Positions 20,894 through 32,616 of a DNA stretch of 64,000 nt are shown one piece after another. Within the stretch, counting starts at the first letter, position 1; every line of letters begins with the position of its first letter. The translations under genes were made by a program, and so were the position numbers. The notes below the pieces were generated by a model, which saw nothing but the letters and a program-made list of their open reading frames with translations, was not told the DNA's origin and searched no databases. This DNA is from Lantana camara (lineage: Eukaryota; Streptophyta; Magnoliopsida; Lamiales; Verbenaceae): contig CM074856.1 in assembly GCA_037501455.1 (NCBI GenBank), positions 53,597,001 through 53,661,000 on the forward strand. Reading direction: 5' to 3'.

Positions 20894-22579
20894 TTGGAAG
20901 AAATTGAAGTAGTGAAGGATTTTTCCGAGGTCTTTCCTGAGAAATTGGATTCTTTACCTCCAGACCGGGAAATTGAGTTTGTGATTGATTTGTACCCTAA
21001 TGCAGAGCCATACCCCAAGACTCCATATCGGATGGCTCCGGCCAAGTTGAAAGAGTTGAAGACTCAACTTGATGCATTGTTGGAGATTGGGTACATTAGA
21101 TCGAGTTTTTCTCCCTGGGGTGCACCAGTTTTGTTCGTAAAGAAGAAGGACGAAACTTTGAGAATGCGTATAGACTATAGGGAGTTGAACCGGATGAAAA
21201 TCAAGAATAAGTATCCCCTTCCACATATCGAGGAGTTATTTGACATACTTCAGGGATATAAAGTCTATTCGAAGTTGGATTTGAGACAGGGATACTACCA
21301 GCTGCGAATCCGAGCAGAGGATATTCCAAAGACAGGATTTAATACTCGGTACGGCCATTATGTGTTCGTAGTGATGCCGTTTGGTATAACTAATGCCCCT
21401 ACAGCTTTTATGGATATGATGCACAAGATCTTCAGACCTTTTCTGGATAAGTTTGTGGTAATTTTTATTGATGATATTCTAGTATTCTCCAAGTCTGTTG
21501 AGGAGCATGCAAGACATCTTCAGTTGGTATTAAAAACTTTAAAGGAGCATCAGTTGTTTGCAAAATTCAGTAAATGTGAGTTTTGGATCGACAGGGTATC
21601 TTTCTTGGGTCATGTGATATCGGGTAATGGTTTAGAAGTTGATCCTTCGAAGATTGAGTCAGTTTTGAAATGGGAGAAACCGAAGAATGCCTCGGAGATT
21701 AGAAGTTTCTTGGGATTGGCAGGTTATTACCGGAGGTTCATGAAGGATTTCTCAAAGTTAGCCGCTCCTTTAACTCGATTGACAAAGAAGGATGTGAAAT
21801 TCATTTGGAATGAAGATTGTGAGAAGAGTTTCACTTTCTTGAAAGAGAAGTTAGTCTTAGCTCCAGTGTTAGACCTTCCGGAAGGTTCAAAAGGGTATGC
21901 GGTCTATGCGGATGCTTCTAAGGATGGTTTGGGTTGTGTGTTGACTCAAAAAGGGAAGGTAATTGCTTATGCATCCCGGAAGTTAAAAGAGCAAGAAAAG
22001 AATTATCCGACACATGATCTTGAACTTGCCACCGTGGTCTTTGCGCTTGGAAAGTGGAGATATTATTTATACGGGGTGTTTTTCAAGATTTTCACCGACC
22101 ACAAAAGCCTCCAGTATTTATTCACTCAGAAGGATTTGAATATGAGGCAACGACGTTGGATGGAACAGTTAGAAGATTATGATTGCACTATCAAATACCA
22201 TCCCAGTAAAGCCAACGCGGTCGCCGATGCAGTTAGTAGGAAGGTTAGTGTATCGAACTTGAAAATGGGAGGAAGTAGTATAATCGAGCCAATTATTATA
22301 AAGGCTCGAGTTTCTAATATTTCTATTCAGTCGGATTTGAAGCACAGATTATTCGAGGCTCAGACTAGTGATTCAGAAGTTCAGAAATTAGTAGCTAAAG
22401 CAAGAGCCGATCCGGAGTGTCCATTCGGATTCGATGAAACCGGTCTTCTTCATTTCAAGAACCGAGTGGTTGTACCCGAAGAGTTGAAACGGGTATTGCT
22501 CGAGGAAGCTCACAGATCGGCTTATTCTATCCACCCTGGAGGAAACAAGATGTATAAAGATTTGAAGCAATATTATTGA
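20894..22579 (+). pseudogene. pol: Reverse transcriptase-RNase H of element C
   Basis: This frame of 561 codons holds the complete [70 protein letters not shown] and the catalytic FIDDIL box (about 21461-21480). The RNase H follows with [16 protein letters not shown] (about 21895) and [15 protein letters not shown] sequence. The HHCC zinc-binding part of integrase starts at the end ([16 protein letters not shown]). TGA at 22577-22579 replaces a Trp codon. The RT catalytic residues look intact, so this is the best preserved enzyme region among the Tekay elements here. Confidence 0.92.
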
Positions 22580-23802
22580 TGGCGTGGATTGAAGAAAGAT
22601 GTGGCCGAGTATGTGAAGCATTGTATCACTTGTCAGAAAGTGAAAGCCGAGCATCAGAAACCGGGAGGTCTTCTACAGCCGTTATCTATTCCCGAGTGAA
22701 AGTGGGAGTGGGTGACGATGGATTTTGTGTTCGGGTTACCTAAAGTGAAAGGAAGGTTCGACGGTATCTGGGTGATTGTGGACCGTTTGACTAAGTCTGC
22801 ACATTTTCTACCTGTTCGGATATCTTATAAGATTCTCAAGCTAGCCGAGCTTTATAATAGGGAGATTGTTCGACTTCATGGGATACCGGTTAGCATTATT
22901 TCGGACAGAGATCCGAGGTTCACTTCAAAGTTGTGGCGAGAATTACAAGAGATTTTGGGTACGAAGCTTTAGTTTAGTACACCATTTCATCCGCAAACTG
23001 ATGGTCAGTCCGAGAGATTAATAAGATATCTTGAGGATTTATTTCAAGCTTGTTCTTTGGATTTTCAGTCTTCTTGGCATCATCAGCTACCTTTGATTGA
23101 ATTTGCTTACAATAACATTTTTCAAGCCTCGATTGGAATGGGACCGTATGAGCTACTTTATGGTAGAAAATGTCGTTCTCCGTTGTTCTTCGACTTGGAG
23201 GAATGGAAATGGACTAAACAGGAAGGCGTCAAGAAGAGGGAAAAGTTGGAAAACCTTCTAAGGCCATTCAAGCTATGATTGAGAAAGTCCAATTGATACA
23301 ACAACGGATGAAATCAACTCAAGACAGACAGAAGAGCTACGCCGACCGTCGCAGAAGGGATCTCGAATTTGAAGTTGGAGACCAGGTATTCTTGAAGGCG
23401 TCTCCACGTAAGGGATTTGCTTGGATTGGGAAAGGAGGTAAGCTTAATGCTCGTCATTTAGGTCCTTTTGATATTCTTGAAAGAGTTGGAGAAGTTGCCT
23501 ATCGGTTGGACCTACCACCGAGCCTCACATGGATTCACAATGTATTTCACGTATCTCAGTTGAGAAAATATTACCCCGATGAAACCGAGATCCTTCCAGT
23601 TGAAGAAGTGGAATTGGAACCGAATCTAACCTTTGTTCAGAAGCCGGTTAAGATATTAAATAAGAAATTTCAGGAATTAAGAAATCGGAGAATTTCCATG
23701 GTTAAGGTACTTTGGAGAAGTGATAAAACGGAAGAAGCCACGTGGGAAACCGAAGACAAGATGAAACGGTTCCATCCAAAGTTGTTTCCTTCCGATCAGT
23801 GA
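22580..23802 (+). pseudogene. pol: Integrase and chromodomain of element C
   Basis: The same frame continues after the TGA with the CC half of the zinc finger (HCITCQKVK), then the core ([45 protein letters not shown]). Further stops are TGA at about 22696 and TAG at 22970-22972. A single-base shift near 23250 moves the frame for the last part. The C-terminus at 23275-23802 is open. It has the GPY/F-type module (KLNARHLGPFDIL) and ends in a chromodomain-like segment (ISMVKVLWRSDKTEEATWE). In this clade the chromodomain is thought to target integration to heterochromatin. Confidence 0.9.
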
Positions 23803-23825
23803 ATCTGGGGACCAGATTCTTCTTA

Positions 23826-23843
23826 GGGGGGGGGGGGGGGGGG
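23826..23843 (+). other. Polypurine tract of element C
   Basis: A run of about 18 G lies directly before ATTGTAACG, where the 3' LTR starts. It would prime plus-strand DNA synthesis. Such a pure G-run is an expanded form of the usual A/G tract; its length could be affected by assembly. Confidence 0.75.
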
Positions 23844-23845
23844 AT

Positions 23846-26390
23846 TGTAACGCCCCAGCTTTCAGCCTTTCAGGTAAGTACGCCACGTGTGAGTTTTGAG
23901 AGTTAGAATTTAATTTGATTTGTTTATTTCTTCAATTTTTTATGTCATGACATAATTTTATTAAAATTCTATTTCAAGTGTTTTTATGGAATTCATACCA
24001 AATTGATAATTATTGCATAAATTGAATTTGACTGGAACGTGAATTAATTCCCGAGCTTGATTTAATTTCTTTTATGTCCTTACTTGATCATTTTCTTGAA
24101 TTTGGGGACTTAATTGCATTAATCTTGCATTGGAGTTAAGTGATCATTTATTATGGAATTGGACTCAATTGCTTGACTAATTAACTTGAGGGACTTAATT
24201 GCAAATTGTGGCCATCCATCTCTTTACAGAGACGAAATCAATTAACATTTCTTCCTCATTCATACAAGAGATACACATATACACACACTTTGCTTCCTTC
24301 ATTCACGATCAAAACCCTCATCAAGAAGAAGAAGAATTTCATCTTTCAAGCTATTATTTTGGAGGAATTGTGGACTTTGAAGCATCATCATCATCATCAT
24401 ATCTTCATCTTTCCTCTTCTTTCTTTCATTTAAGGTAGGCATGGAGATTTTGATGAATTTTTGAATCATGAATGGTAGCTAAGGTTATCTTATGAATTGG
24501 TTGAAGTGTGTTTTAGTTGTTGGAAGTATGAATAGTTGATCTTGGCTTGAATTTGATGTATATAATATGAAGTTTATGTACTTGGAGCATGAGTTGATAT
24601 ATGGGTTTTAATTGATGATTCTTGATGATTTGAGCTTGATATAAGTGTTTGGATTGGATTTTATTGATCTATAAGTATGATAGTATGTATATTACATGAT
24701 TTGTATTATTTGGAGATGGAATTATGGATATTTGAGCTTTGCGGTTTCGGTACGTATTGTCCCTACATATCCCTTGTTTCTGCTGTATCTGCATATTGGG
24801 AACGGTCCCTTCCCGTCCCAGTTCATTCTGGGAACGGCCGTTCCCACCCTTCCAACTGTCCCGCGAAACTGGGAACGACCCTTCCCAGTTTTGGCTTACA
24901 GTCGGAACGGCCGTTCCCAACCATGAACAAAATGCAAATTCTTTACAGACGTGTGGGATTGAATCGGAGAGCCAGGAATGACCTTTCCCATTTCCAGTTC
25001 AAAACCGAAACGGCCGTTCCCATGCTCCAAAGGTTTCAGTGAATTTTCTGCATAAAATTGAGTTTTCATAATCCGTTTCTAATGCCATAATTGATCGATA
25101 CGTGTTATTATATGCTCATTTTATGCATGAATATGATCATATCATACCATAAATTGTCAATGCACGTTATAATATTCATGATCACGCCGTTTGTCCTAAT
25201 TGGTACATTTGAGTCGTGTCTCACGGACAATTATCTTTCTTGCACAGACCAGCTTCCTGGTGACGAGGAGCAGACCCCTTGAGTTGTTCCCTTGTTTATT
25301 TTTGGTCAAACAGGTGAGGTTTAATTTCTAGATATATAGAACCTTTACAACCCTTATGTGGATTTTGGCCAAAATGTATTAATATATCTATAGATTTTTC
25401 TAAACCTCAAATGATTTCAACTTCACCGAGTCTACTGTACTGAATTGACCGTATTTTAGCGAGTATACCGTATTGCACCGTGGGCCCAAGGGTAGTAGCT
25501 TGAGCCAACCGGGAAAGCATGGGCTGACGGGTAACTCTAGCGCTATCCTCACCATTTTGGGATGACCCCTGGATCCACTAGGAGATTAGTGGAGGAAGGA
25601 GTTTCGGGCTTAGGGATTCATGTACCCTCTGCTCATACTGACTGGATGGTTGGGCCTTGCAAATCCACCATCACCCGGAGAAAAAAGGGACTGAAAGTGC
25701 TACTGAATGTACTACACTGTACTAACTTGCTTGATCACCTAAGTTATTGATAACCTAATTATTGTACACAGTCGGAGTAAGGTTGGAGAATTGCCCTCAC
25801 TCGCCGGGCCGCTGATTAACTGAAATGGAAATAATTGTGAAACTTGATAGTTGTAACCTCCGGCGATATTATATCTTATTTTATGGAATTGTGTGGTTTT
25901 GCAAGATATTACCCGAGATTATAACTTGCCTGTATGTGCGCATATATTTACTTAAACCCCTCACTCAATCCGTTGTAGACTGACAGCTCAACCTTTCAGT
26001 TTTTGCAGGTGCTTGCTAGGCAGGAATTAGAGTTGTGTTTGTCTTTAATTTGGGTCTAGCACTCTTCACCTTCATCTTATTTTCATGTATTGATACTTTT
26101 GATATTTTGGCATGTCTTATGGAGTATTTTGGAGATGATATTGTATTGATATGTATTTGGAGTAGATGACATGCTTTTGGATACTTGTTGATCGTTAATG
26201 ATAAACGATGCTTCCGCTTTCATTGTTCTGAATCGATTATTTGGTTTGGGGTTAGTCCTGCGTAGCTATTGTCGTTTCTTTTTCTTGTCTCCCGTTCGCT
26301 ATAGTTTTGATTCATGTATGGATTGTCCATTTCATATGTGGATTGGGCTATAGTGCGGGGGATGTGGTACCTAGCGTTCCGGGTGCTACA
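23846..26390 (+). repeat. 3' LTR of element C
   Basis: It starts TGTAACGCCCCAGCTTTCAG and ends GTTCCGGGTGCTACA, 2545 bp. It matches the 5' LTR with scattered point differences and a few short indels, for example an extra block near 24227-24265. Its palindrome cluster lies at 24797-25022. Two matching LTRs and the TSD CCTCT fix the borders. Confidence 0.95.
24797..25022. repeat. Palindrome cluster in 3' LTR of C
   Basis: This is the counterpart of the 5' LTR cluster. GGGAACGGCCGTTCCC is perfect near 24830-24845, and the last copy has decayed to CGAAACGGCCGTTCC. It shows how point mutation erodes individual copies. Confidence 0.82.
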
Positions 26391-26395
26391 CCTCT

Positions 26396-26644
26396 GGCTT
26401 GACCCGTCACCTTGTCTTAGGATGGTATGATTTTCAGGAGTGGTCGCACGGTTATCGCCTTGACCCTGGCCAGAAGTGCTGGAACTGGCCCCGCGGTGGC
26501 CCCCACGGCCGTCCCCTCGATCGGCCCCTCAGCCTTGATTCTGCCCTTGTTGGTTTTGGGGTTGCTGCTACTGCTGGGGGTTTCGAGCGGCCAATAGGTT
26601 GGCCACGTTGCTCATTCCACCTCTTCCTGACATCAGTATGTTGA
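26396..26644 (-). pseudogene. Antisense gene of element B, exon 2, 5' part
   Basis: Minus strand continuation across nested element C. It reads MSGRGGMSNVANLLAARNP, where D has MAGGIRHAARFAHATRNQ, and then a Gln/Asn/Gly-rich low-complexity part. In-frame stops are present. The acceptor region upstream reads TTTCGGGTGTCAAC, where D has TTATAGGAGCAAA, so the AG is probably lost in B. Confidence 0.65.
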
Positions 26645-26749
26645 CACCCGAAATGAGAAGAACAAGGGTCAACTCTTCCTTACAAAATACAGAAAAATGC
26701 AATTATAAAGTCAGCAATCTATCTAACAGTTAGTGTCCTAGAATCTTAC

Positions 26750-26925
26750 CATCTCTCTCTAAATTTCGAGCGGGTGGGTTAACGGTCATTCCCGGGTCAT
26801 TCATGAGCCCACAAAGGAATAGAACTTCCTCATCATCCATCAGCTCCTTGGCCTTAATAAGCCACCAAGCCTTCCTTAAAACGAGGGCCAACTCTTGAGC
26901 CCAAGACAAGGAAAACAAAGGAAAC
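26750..26925 (-). pseudogene. Antisense gene of element B, exon 1, 3' end
   Basis: Minus strand. It ends with LFLCGLMNDPGMTVNPPARN and LERDG, followed by a donor GTAAGATT at 26742-26749. In D the same place reads LFLCGLSNDPYYLDNPPARD, then MERDG and a donor GTTAGATT. The conserved donor position supports a real intron. Similarity to D stops near 26925 where foreign LTR sequence begins. Confidence 0.7.
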
Positions 26926-26929
26926 CGCT

Positions 26930-27527
26930 GGAAATCGCCGACGAAGTGGCAGTTAAGCCACCCCCTTCAGCCGCGCCTGAAAAACAGCGATAACTCTGCC
27001 ACTATTCGTCGGTTGGTCGAGATCTTGGTATGGTTGTGACCCCATCGTCGAGCTCTTCGAAATGGACTACTCATTCGTCGAAATCCGTCGAGAAACGGTC
27101 GAGTTTCGGGTTGTGTGTGTTTACACCGTGAGTGTGTATGAACAGTGACACGGGGGAGGGAGATCACATGAGAGAGAGAGAGAGAGAGAGCTGAAGTCTG
27201 CTGCTCTAGCATGAAAAACAAGGATCCGGGTATTTATTTCGGGTCCTCGTACGCGAAAACGGTCGGAAGAAGGGGTTAACGATGTCAGAATTGGGCAAAC
27301 TTAGAGTCTAAGGACTCATTTCGATGCCCCGAACGCGTTGAAGGGGTCAAAATCTCAATCAAACGAGCAGTGACCAAAAAACCCCTAAAAAGCAAAAATT
27401 ACAAAGAGGCCCCTAAACTCTTAAAGAGTTCAAAATAGGACCGAGTGAAGTACAAAATCACATAATTAAACACATAAAAAGGTTGAAACGTGGCGTACCT
27501 TATAAGTCGGACGAGCGGGATGTTACA
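26930..27527 (-). repeat. Truncated gypsy-type LTR, third family
   Basis: On the minus strand it begins TGTAACATCCCGCTCGTCC at 27527, a normal LTR start followed by GGTACGCCACG as in the Tekay LTRs. It has a TATA-like AATAAATACCC near 27231-27241 and a GA-rich run (about 27171-27190). The other end is not found; similarity to B ends near 26925. It is an LTR fragment of about 600 bp, related in layout to the C and E LTRs but different in sequence. ORFs in it are unlikely to be genes. Confidence 0.6.
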
Positions 27528-28736
27528 CATACCCCAGTTGACCCTATTGGCTGCCAAAAACTTCTTTCATCGTGCATCATCTTTAACAGATGATTTCTGC
27601 TTTGTCGGTTGTCGGATTTTGATTTCGAGACCATTGTTGTGTTTCTTGCGTCAAGAGCTTCAATATGATATATAATATCAACACATTTGAGATCAACTTT
27701 GTACAGATTTGCTTTGTTAAAGTTTGTTAGAAGGGGGTTAAGTGTGATATTTTTCAAAGGTTAGGAGAATAAATGCTAAAAATCAAAGCATTGGGGTGAA
27801 AGCGCAAAACCCCCCCCAAAGGACAGGGGGTGACCGGGATTAGCCCTATAAAAATATAGACAGAAACCTAAAAGATCATATAAAATGCTATATTAATTAT
27901 ATATACTTTATTCTTTCTTTGATAAATATTTTTTTAATATAATTTGTGATTTATTTTTAATTTTTTTTATAAAGTTTTGGAGAATCTTTTCATTGTCATT
28001 CAAAATGTAAAAGTTATATTCACTTTCAAAACTATGACTTTTGCACCTTATTTTTCTCTATAATTTCGATCTCGACTCCATCATTTAAAATAAAAATATT
28101 GTTATTTATTTTTTTTAATTTCATGACCTTGAGAAATTGTAGTTTTGGTATATCATTATCACTCTTAGGTTCTTTCCTAATCACCCTTTTCTCTCATTTT
28201 ATCTCCAATTATTTTTTATGCCTTTAATGATTCCTCTTCCCTTATTTATAGATATCAGACTCCTCTTATTCACAATTAATCGTTCTCTTCTTAACCTAGA
28301 TTTGTTCTTATCTTCAAGCTTAGTTATGAGATATTTCATAGAATCTCATATGTGCTAACCTCTCTTGGTTTTACTCTCATCGGTTCGCCTCACACCGCTT
28401 CCTCAATTTGCCACATGATAGAGAACTGACCAACCTACTCCTCAGGTGAGTTGATCTTAGGTTTGGTTCGATTATAGGCCCAATGAGTATGTCCCCAACA
28501 ATCACTAATTTTAGTATAATTACCTTAAACTAAATATCCATCTCTCAAAACTGTGGGTTTGGCATATCATCATTTTCAATATTACTTCCTTTCCTAAAAA
28601 TCTCCGTCTTCTTCTCCATAATTGTAGTTTGATTTAATGAGTATTTCTATTTTGCTTTCTCCATCTTCTTTAATGAGTATTTCTATTTTTCTTTCTCCAT
28701 CTCCTTTCCATCTTCTTTCTATTTTTCTATTTGATT
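27528..28736. other. Unassigned AT-rich stretch with a dispersed repeat
   Basis: No gene is seen. From about 27850 to 28620 it resembles 45285-46060 (AAAATATAGACA.AAACCTAAA, CAAAATGTAAAAGTTATATT, CCTCTCTTGGTTTTACTC, GGCCCAATG.GTATGTCCCC), so this is a repeat family with two copies in the window. A direct repeat of TTAATGAGTATTTCTATTTT with CTTTCTCCATCT lies at about 28634-28708. Confidence 0.65.
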
Positions 28737-30110
28737 TCACAATCGAAAAATTCTCATTGTAGTTTTAGCTAAAGTTCTAGCTTCTGCACCCCTAATTAGT
28801 TCCTTAAATTGTTTATACTTTTTATACCCAAAATTCTACTAACCTACTACTTTAAATCATTGGCACATAAGGTGCGAACAATACATGTAACTTGCTAAAA
28901 TTTAATTTGAGACCTAACGTCTTACGAAACACCTCAACCACACTTTGAATGCACTTTGCTCCATCCACGGTTGCTTTAACTCTCAATATTAAGTTGTCCA
29001 CAAAAAGTAAGTTTGAGATGTGAGGCCTTTTTTGACATGCCGTAATTGGCTTCCAGGTCTGGCTGAAATGTTTTCCTCAATTATATACGTAAGTTATTCC
29101 ATGTAGAGTATAAACAAATAAGGTGAGAGTGATTGTCTTATCTAATGCCACACATCCGTACAGCCTCCGTCGGTTTGCCATTCTATACAATTTCCGATTG
29201 TATCCTCTACATTCTACTCATAATTATATTAATGATTTTCTTTGAGAATTTAAAGAAAGTTAAAGTTTTTTTAAAAAAATTCTATTAAATTTTGTCGTAC
29301 GCCTTTTTGATATTCAATTTCAGCACCATGCCCTTTTTTATCATTGGAGCGATGTAGCAATCATAACAGTTCTTTAGGCATCAAGATATTATAATGGGTG
29401 TCTCAGCCGGGAATGAAGCTATTCTGGTTCGATCCTATAATTTCTTTGATGTATGGCTTTAACGGAGTATAATCATCTTGGTAATAATTTTTCAGCAATA
29501 CATTAACATAATGGCCTGAAACTCTTTTATTTTTCTAGAGCATTAATTTTTTAAATTAGGCAGATAAGCAATCAATAATCCTTCTTGGGGATTGATTCTA
29601 TCTCCATGCAATCATTGATGAAGTTCACTATCGAGTCTCCAACTATATCCTAATAGGTTTTAAAAAAGTAAGTTCGGAAATCATTTACTCCCAGCGCTTT
29701 GTAAAGGTGCATGCTCTTCACTATCCTCAAGATTTTCTCATTTGAGGTCATACTTGCCAAGTTATTTTTCTGCTAACACCTTAGGGGGTTCGTTGATGCA
29801 AGCTAATAGGAAGACCCATCACCTCTTTAATGGTATCTCCATTGAATAGTTTGGTGTAGTACTCCCAAGTGTGTGGCTTCAGTTGATCATTATTGGTTGT
29901 CCATTCATTACTTATTTTGAGAGCATTCATTTGGTTCCTTATTCTTCTCGTTATGGTTGAGAGATGAAAGAAACGTGCATGTTTATCCCTTGAATTGGAG
30001 CAAATTAGTTCTCAACTCTTAAAAATAAATAATCTCTTCTTGTTGTAATAGTTTGTTATATCCCGCCATCAATTCGTTCTCCAAATCTTTTGAATATTTA
30101 CCTTGCTTGG
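28737..30110 (-). pseudogene. Decayed LINE (L1-type) reverse transcriptase fragment
   Basis: Translating the minus strand in several frames gives the usual order of plant L1 RT blocks. From high to low coordinate: ARFFHLSTITRRIRNQMN (about 29940-29990), KALGVNDFRTYFF (about 29660-29700), IGSNQNSFIPG (about 29410-29450), MVLKLNIKKAYDK (about 29300-29335), SLSPYLF.LYME (about 29110-29140), WKPI and the catalytic box FVDN at 28993-29004 in place of FADD, then GLKLNFSKLHVLF. Stops and frame changes are frequent. The zinc-finger and RNase H end is missing; the endonuclease was not found. Confidence 0.85.
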
Positions 30111-31997
30111 CTTATGCATAATGTTCTGAAAATTCTTTGTATTTTTTTTTAGATGAGTGGGAACTCCGGCATTGCCTTACTTATGCTTTTTTTTATTGAA
30201 GTGCACCTTGACTAATTCTAGTAAATAGCTATAACAAAGTCGAAAGCTCAAATCAAATAGAAAATTTATCACCCGATAGCTAAGCTAAAAACTAAAGGAT
30301 TCAAAGGCAAATCTGCCTCGAAACCCTCGCCTTGCTTTGTCTCCTAGTGGTGGTTTCCCATGGAGCGATCATGAGTTAGGTGGAGTAGTGCTATTCCACT
30401 CCATCTACCTCCTGAGACAATAATCCATCAATAGATTTTTTTTTCAAGGTAAGGTAGAGGATATGAGATTTCCCAGGCTGTGGTGGTACAAGATGGTGAT
30501 TTATCGTATAGAAGATCACGGCTGCATTTAGGAGTGATCAATCTCACAATGGAAGCAAGCTACAAGCGGCTATCGGCGAGAACCGGGCTTGGTTAGTAGT
30601 TTCGACCCATTCTGTCTCGCCCGCTTGCCGACCCATGAAATTTTCAGAGCGGGGCGGGAGGGGACCTTCGAAGAAGTGATCGGAACTACTAATGAAATAG
30701 AACATATCTAATAAGGGCTTGATAGACTCAACCACCAGGTCCACTTTTTTTTTTGAAGAGCGGTAAGACGGAATTGGACAAATACGAGTGCTCCACCTTG
30801 GGCTTTTTGCTTTTTGAGCATATTGAAAACTATTCAAGGACCATTATTTTGGAGTAATGATCCCAAGTCAAAATATCCTTCATGTTTTGATTCGGTCAAT
30901 AGGTCGTGTATTCCTACTTTGGAAAATGTAGATCTAAATTGATAATTGTTGTATCAATCTCATTCAAATTAAAATTGAAAATTCTCCATATTATTTCTTG
31001 TGCTGACACTCAATCTAACATCTTGAAATTTTTAATCTAATCTTCAAAATTTTGTTTACCATTGTACGCAATATTAATTCTCACTTTGCCATATCCTTTA
31101 TAAATGTATTTGTAAAGATATTTTACAGTTGTCCTTAATTTTGGTATGCGTGGGTATATATATATTAAAATTAAGTATTTCTTCTTTCACTAACTATTCT
31201 TTATCTCTTTTTTATATTATCTTTGCCATTTGATCTTGTATTCCATTTTCTTATTTGTATTTGTCTAATGAGTATTATTTCAAATTTATTTTAATTTTTT
31301 TTATAATTAATTCTATGTATGTAGTAGAATTAATTAAAAGAGTATATTTATATAAAATTTAAGGAATGTTTAATCGAATACTATAAAAATTATATATAAA
31401 ATTAGATTATATCTTATTTTTATATGCATACACGTTGAGTCTCTTTGGGATTATTAATTTAAAGAACTTTGGTCTAACGACCTGAAATTCTAAATTATGG
31501 TATATTAAGTCGTAAGAAAACAAAAATGATATGGTACTTTTACGTATTTAATTATACAAACTAAAGGAAGATAATATGATTAGTTAGATTTAAATACTTA
31601 CAATTATATTACAATATTAGTATTAGTTAATTAAAAAATATTATATTAGAATTAATTAAATTATTGAAAACTACTTTATGTAAATTATTCAATTATATTA
31701 TTTTGTTAATTAGATCAGTTTATAGAATTATAATATGATATTAATTTAAGAAAGTTTATGAATTTAGATAATTAAAACTATGGACTTATATAATTAGACT
31801 TACATTAGGATTGATTTATTGAAAGTTATTTTATGTAACTTGTTCAATTTAAATAATATTTTATTTTACATAATTATAAAACTTTATTAAAATTTATAAA
31901 GTGAACTAATTTGCTGTTTTTTGATTTGTTTTTAGATATATCTTATTATAACATTTTAAATTATAGACCTTAAAATTAAAAAAATAGACAACTTATA
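30111..31997. other. AT-rich remnants, no gene recognised
   Basis: The first part may be more of the LINE 5' region but has lost recognisable protein. A GC-richer island lies at 30543-30838. The part at about 31170-31480 matches the old repeat near 1110-1400. From 31480 to the LTR border at 31998 the DNA is AT-rich and featureless. Confidence 0.55.
30543..30838 (-). other. GC-richer island with an open 97-codon frame; possible organelle-derived insert
   Basis: This island is much richer in G+C than its flanks and has a minus-strand frame of 97 codons without stops (30544-30837). I see no domain, signal peptide or family. Its even composition and intact frame in a decayed region recall plant mitochondrial DNA moved to the nucleus, but that is an impression from composition only. 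It may also be the 5' part of the neighbouring LINE. Confidence 0.3.
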
Positions 31998-32616
31998 TTG
32001 TAGCACCCGGGATGAGAGCACTACATCCCCCGCACTATGAGTTCGGTCCACATATGAAATGGACTAATCCATACATAAACCAAACTTACAGCAAACGAAA
32101 GACAATGAAAAGACAGTCCTGGCTAGGCGAAATCTAACCCTGTACCAATCAATCAGTGTAGACAAGAGTATGCGATGCGGCAGCAATAGTAACAATATAG
32201 CAACAATAACAAGGATATTCCATTAATTATTCCACATGCAACCTAACAACGGGTTCAACTAAGCACGCAACCTGCCCCGATTCAATACAATTCAATAAAT
32301 AAATGGCTCACAGGCCCAATAATTAAATTAATGCGATACAATAAGCAGTATAATATGCAATGAGTGTACAAGGTGCATGACTCGATCAAGGACTCTATGA
32401 CGTGACTCCATCCAAGCAACAACCTGTACAAAACCTGAGGGACAAATAGGGGAGGGGTCAGTCTCTAGAAGACTGAGTGAATAAGGGCATATATATATAT
32501 AAAGCGGTAAACATGCAGGCCCTAATCCTGTGAAAGGTTTTTAAAGGAACAATTTTAAAGGAAAAAGGGACATTCACAGGATTACGACACTTCCAAATTT
32601 CAATTCATGATAATAG

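Larger units (their letters stand above)
16565..26390 (+). mobile_element. Tekay/Del-type chromovirus C, complete but defective, nested in B
   Basis: A full Ty3/gypsy element of 9826 bp with LTRs at 16565-19059 and 23846-26390, a tRNA-iMet primer site, gag-pol ending in a chromodomain, and a G-run before the 3' LTR. The target duplication CCTCT is at 16560-16564 and 26391-26395. It interrupts exon 2 of the antisense gene of B. Long LTRs, the iMet primer site, Gag opening MPCGRPRR and the chromodomain in the Tekay style (VKVLWRSDKTEEATWE) give the clade. Internal stops and frameshifts make it non-autonomous. Confidence 0.95.
1791..26925 (+). mobile_element. Tat-type Ty3/gypsy element B, 3'-truncated, host of several nested insertions
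   Basis: In order: 5' LTR, primer site, gag, pol (protease, RT, RNase H, archaeal-like RNase H, integrase), tandem-repeat spacer, then an antisense gene. The 3' LTR is missing; similarity to element D stops near 26925, inside exon 1 of the antisense gene. Three later insertions are recognised by TSDs: a solo LTR at 3869-6834, a Tekay-family solo LTR at 7047-9280 and Tekay element C at 16565-26390. Many stops, frameshifts and an altered RT catalytic motif show that B is old and inactive. It belongs to the same family group as D but is clearly diverged from it. Confidence 0.88.

Noticed and set aside
26399..26644. Plus-strand frame just after element C
   Set aside because: It is opposite exon 2 of the antisense gene of B and is low in complexity.
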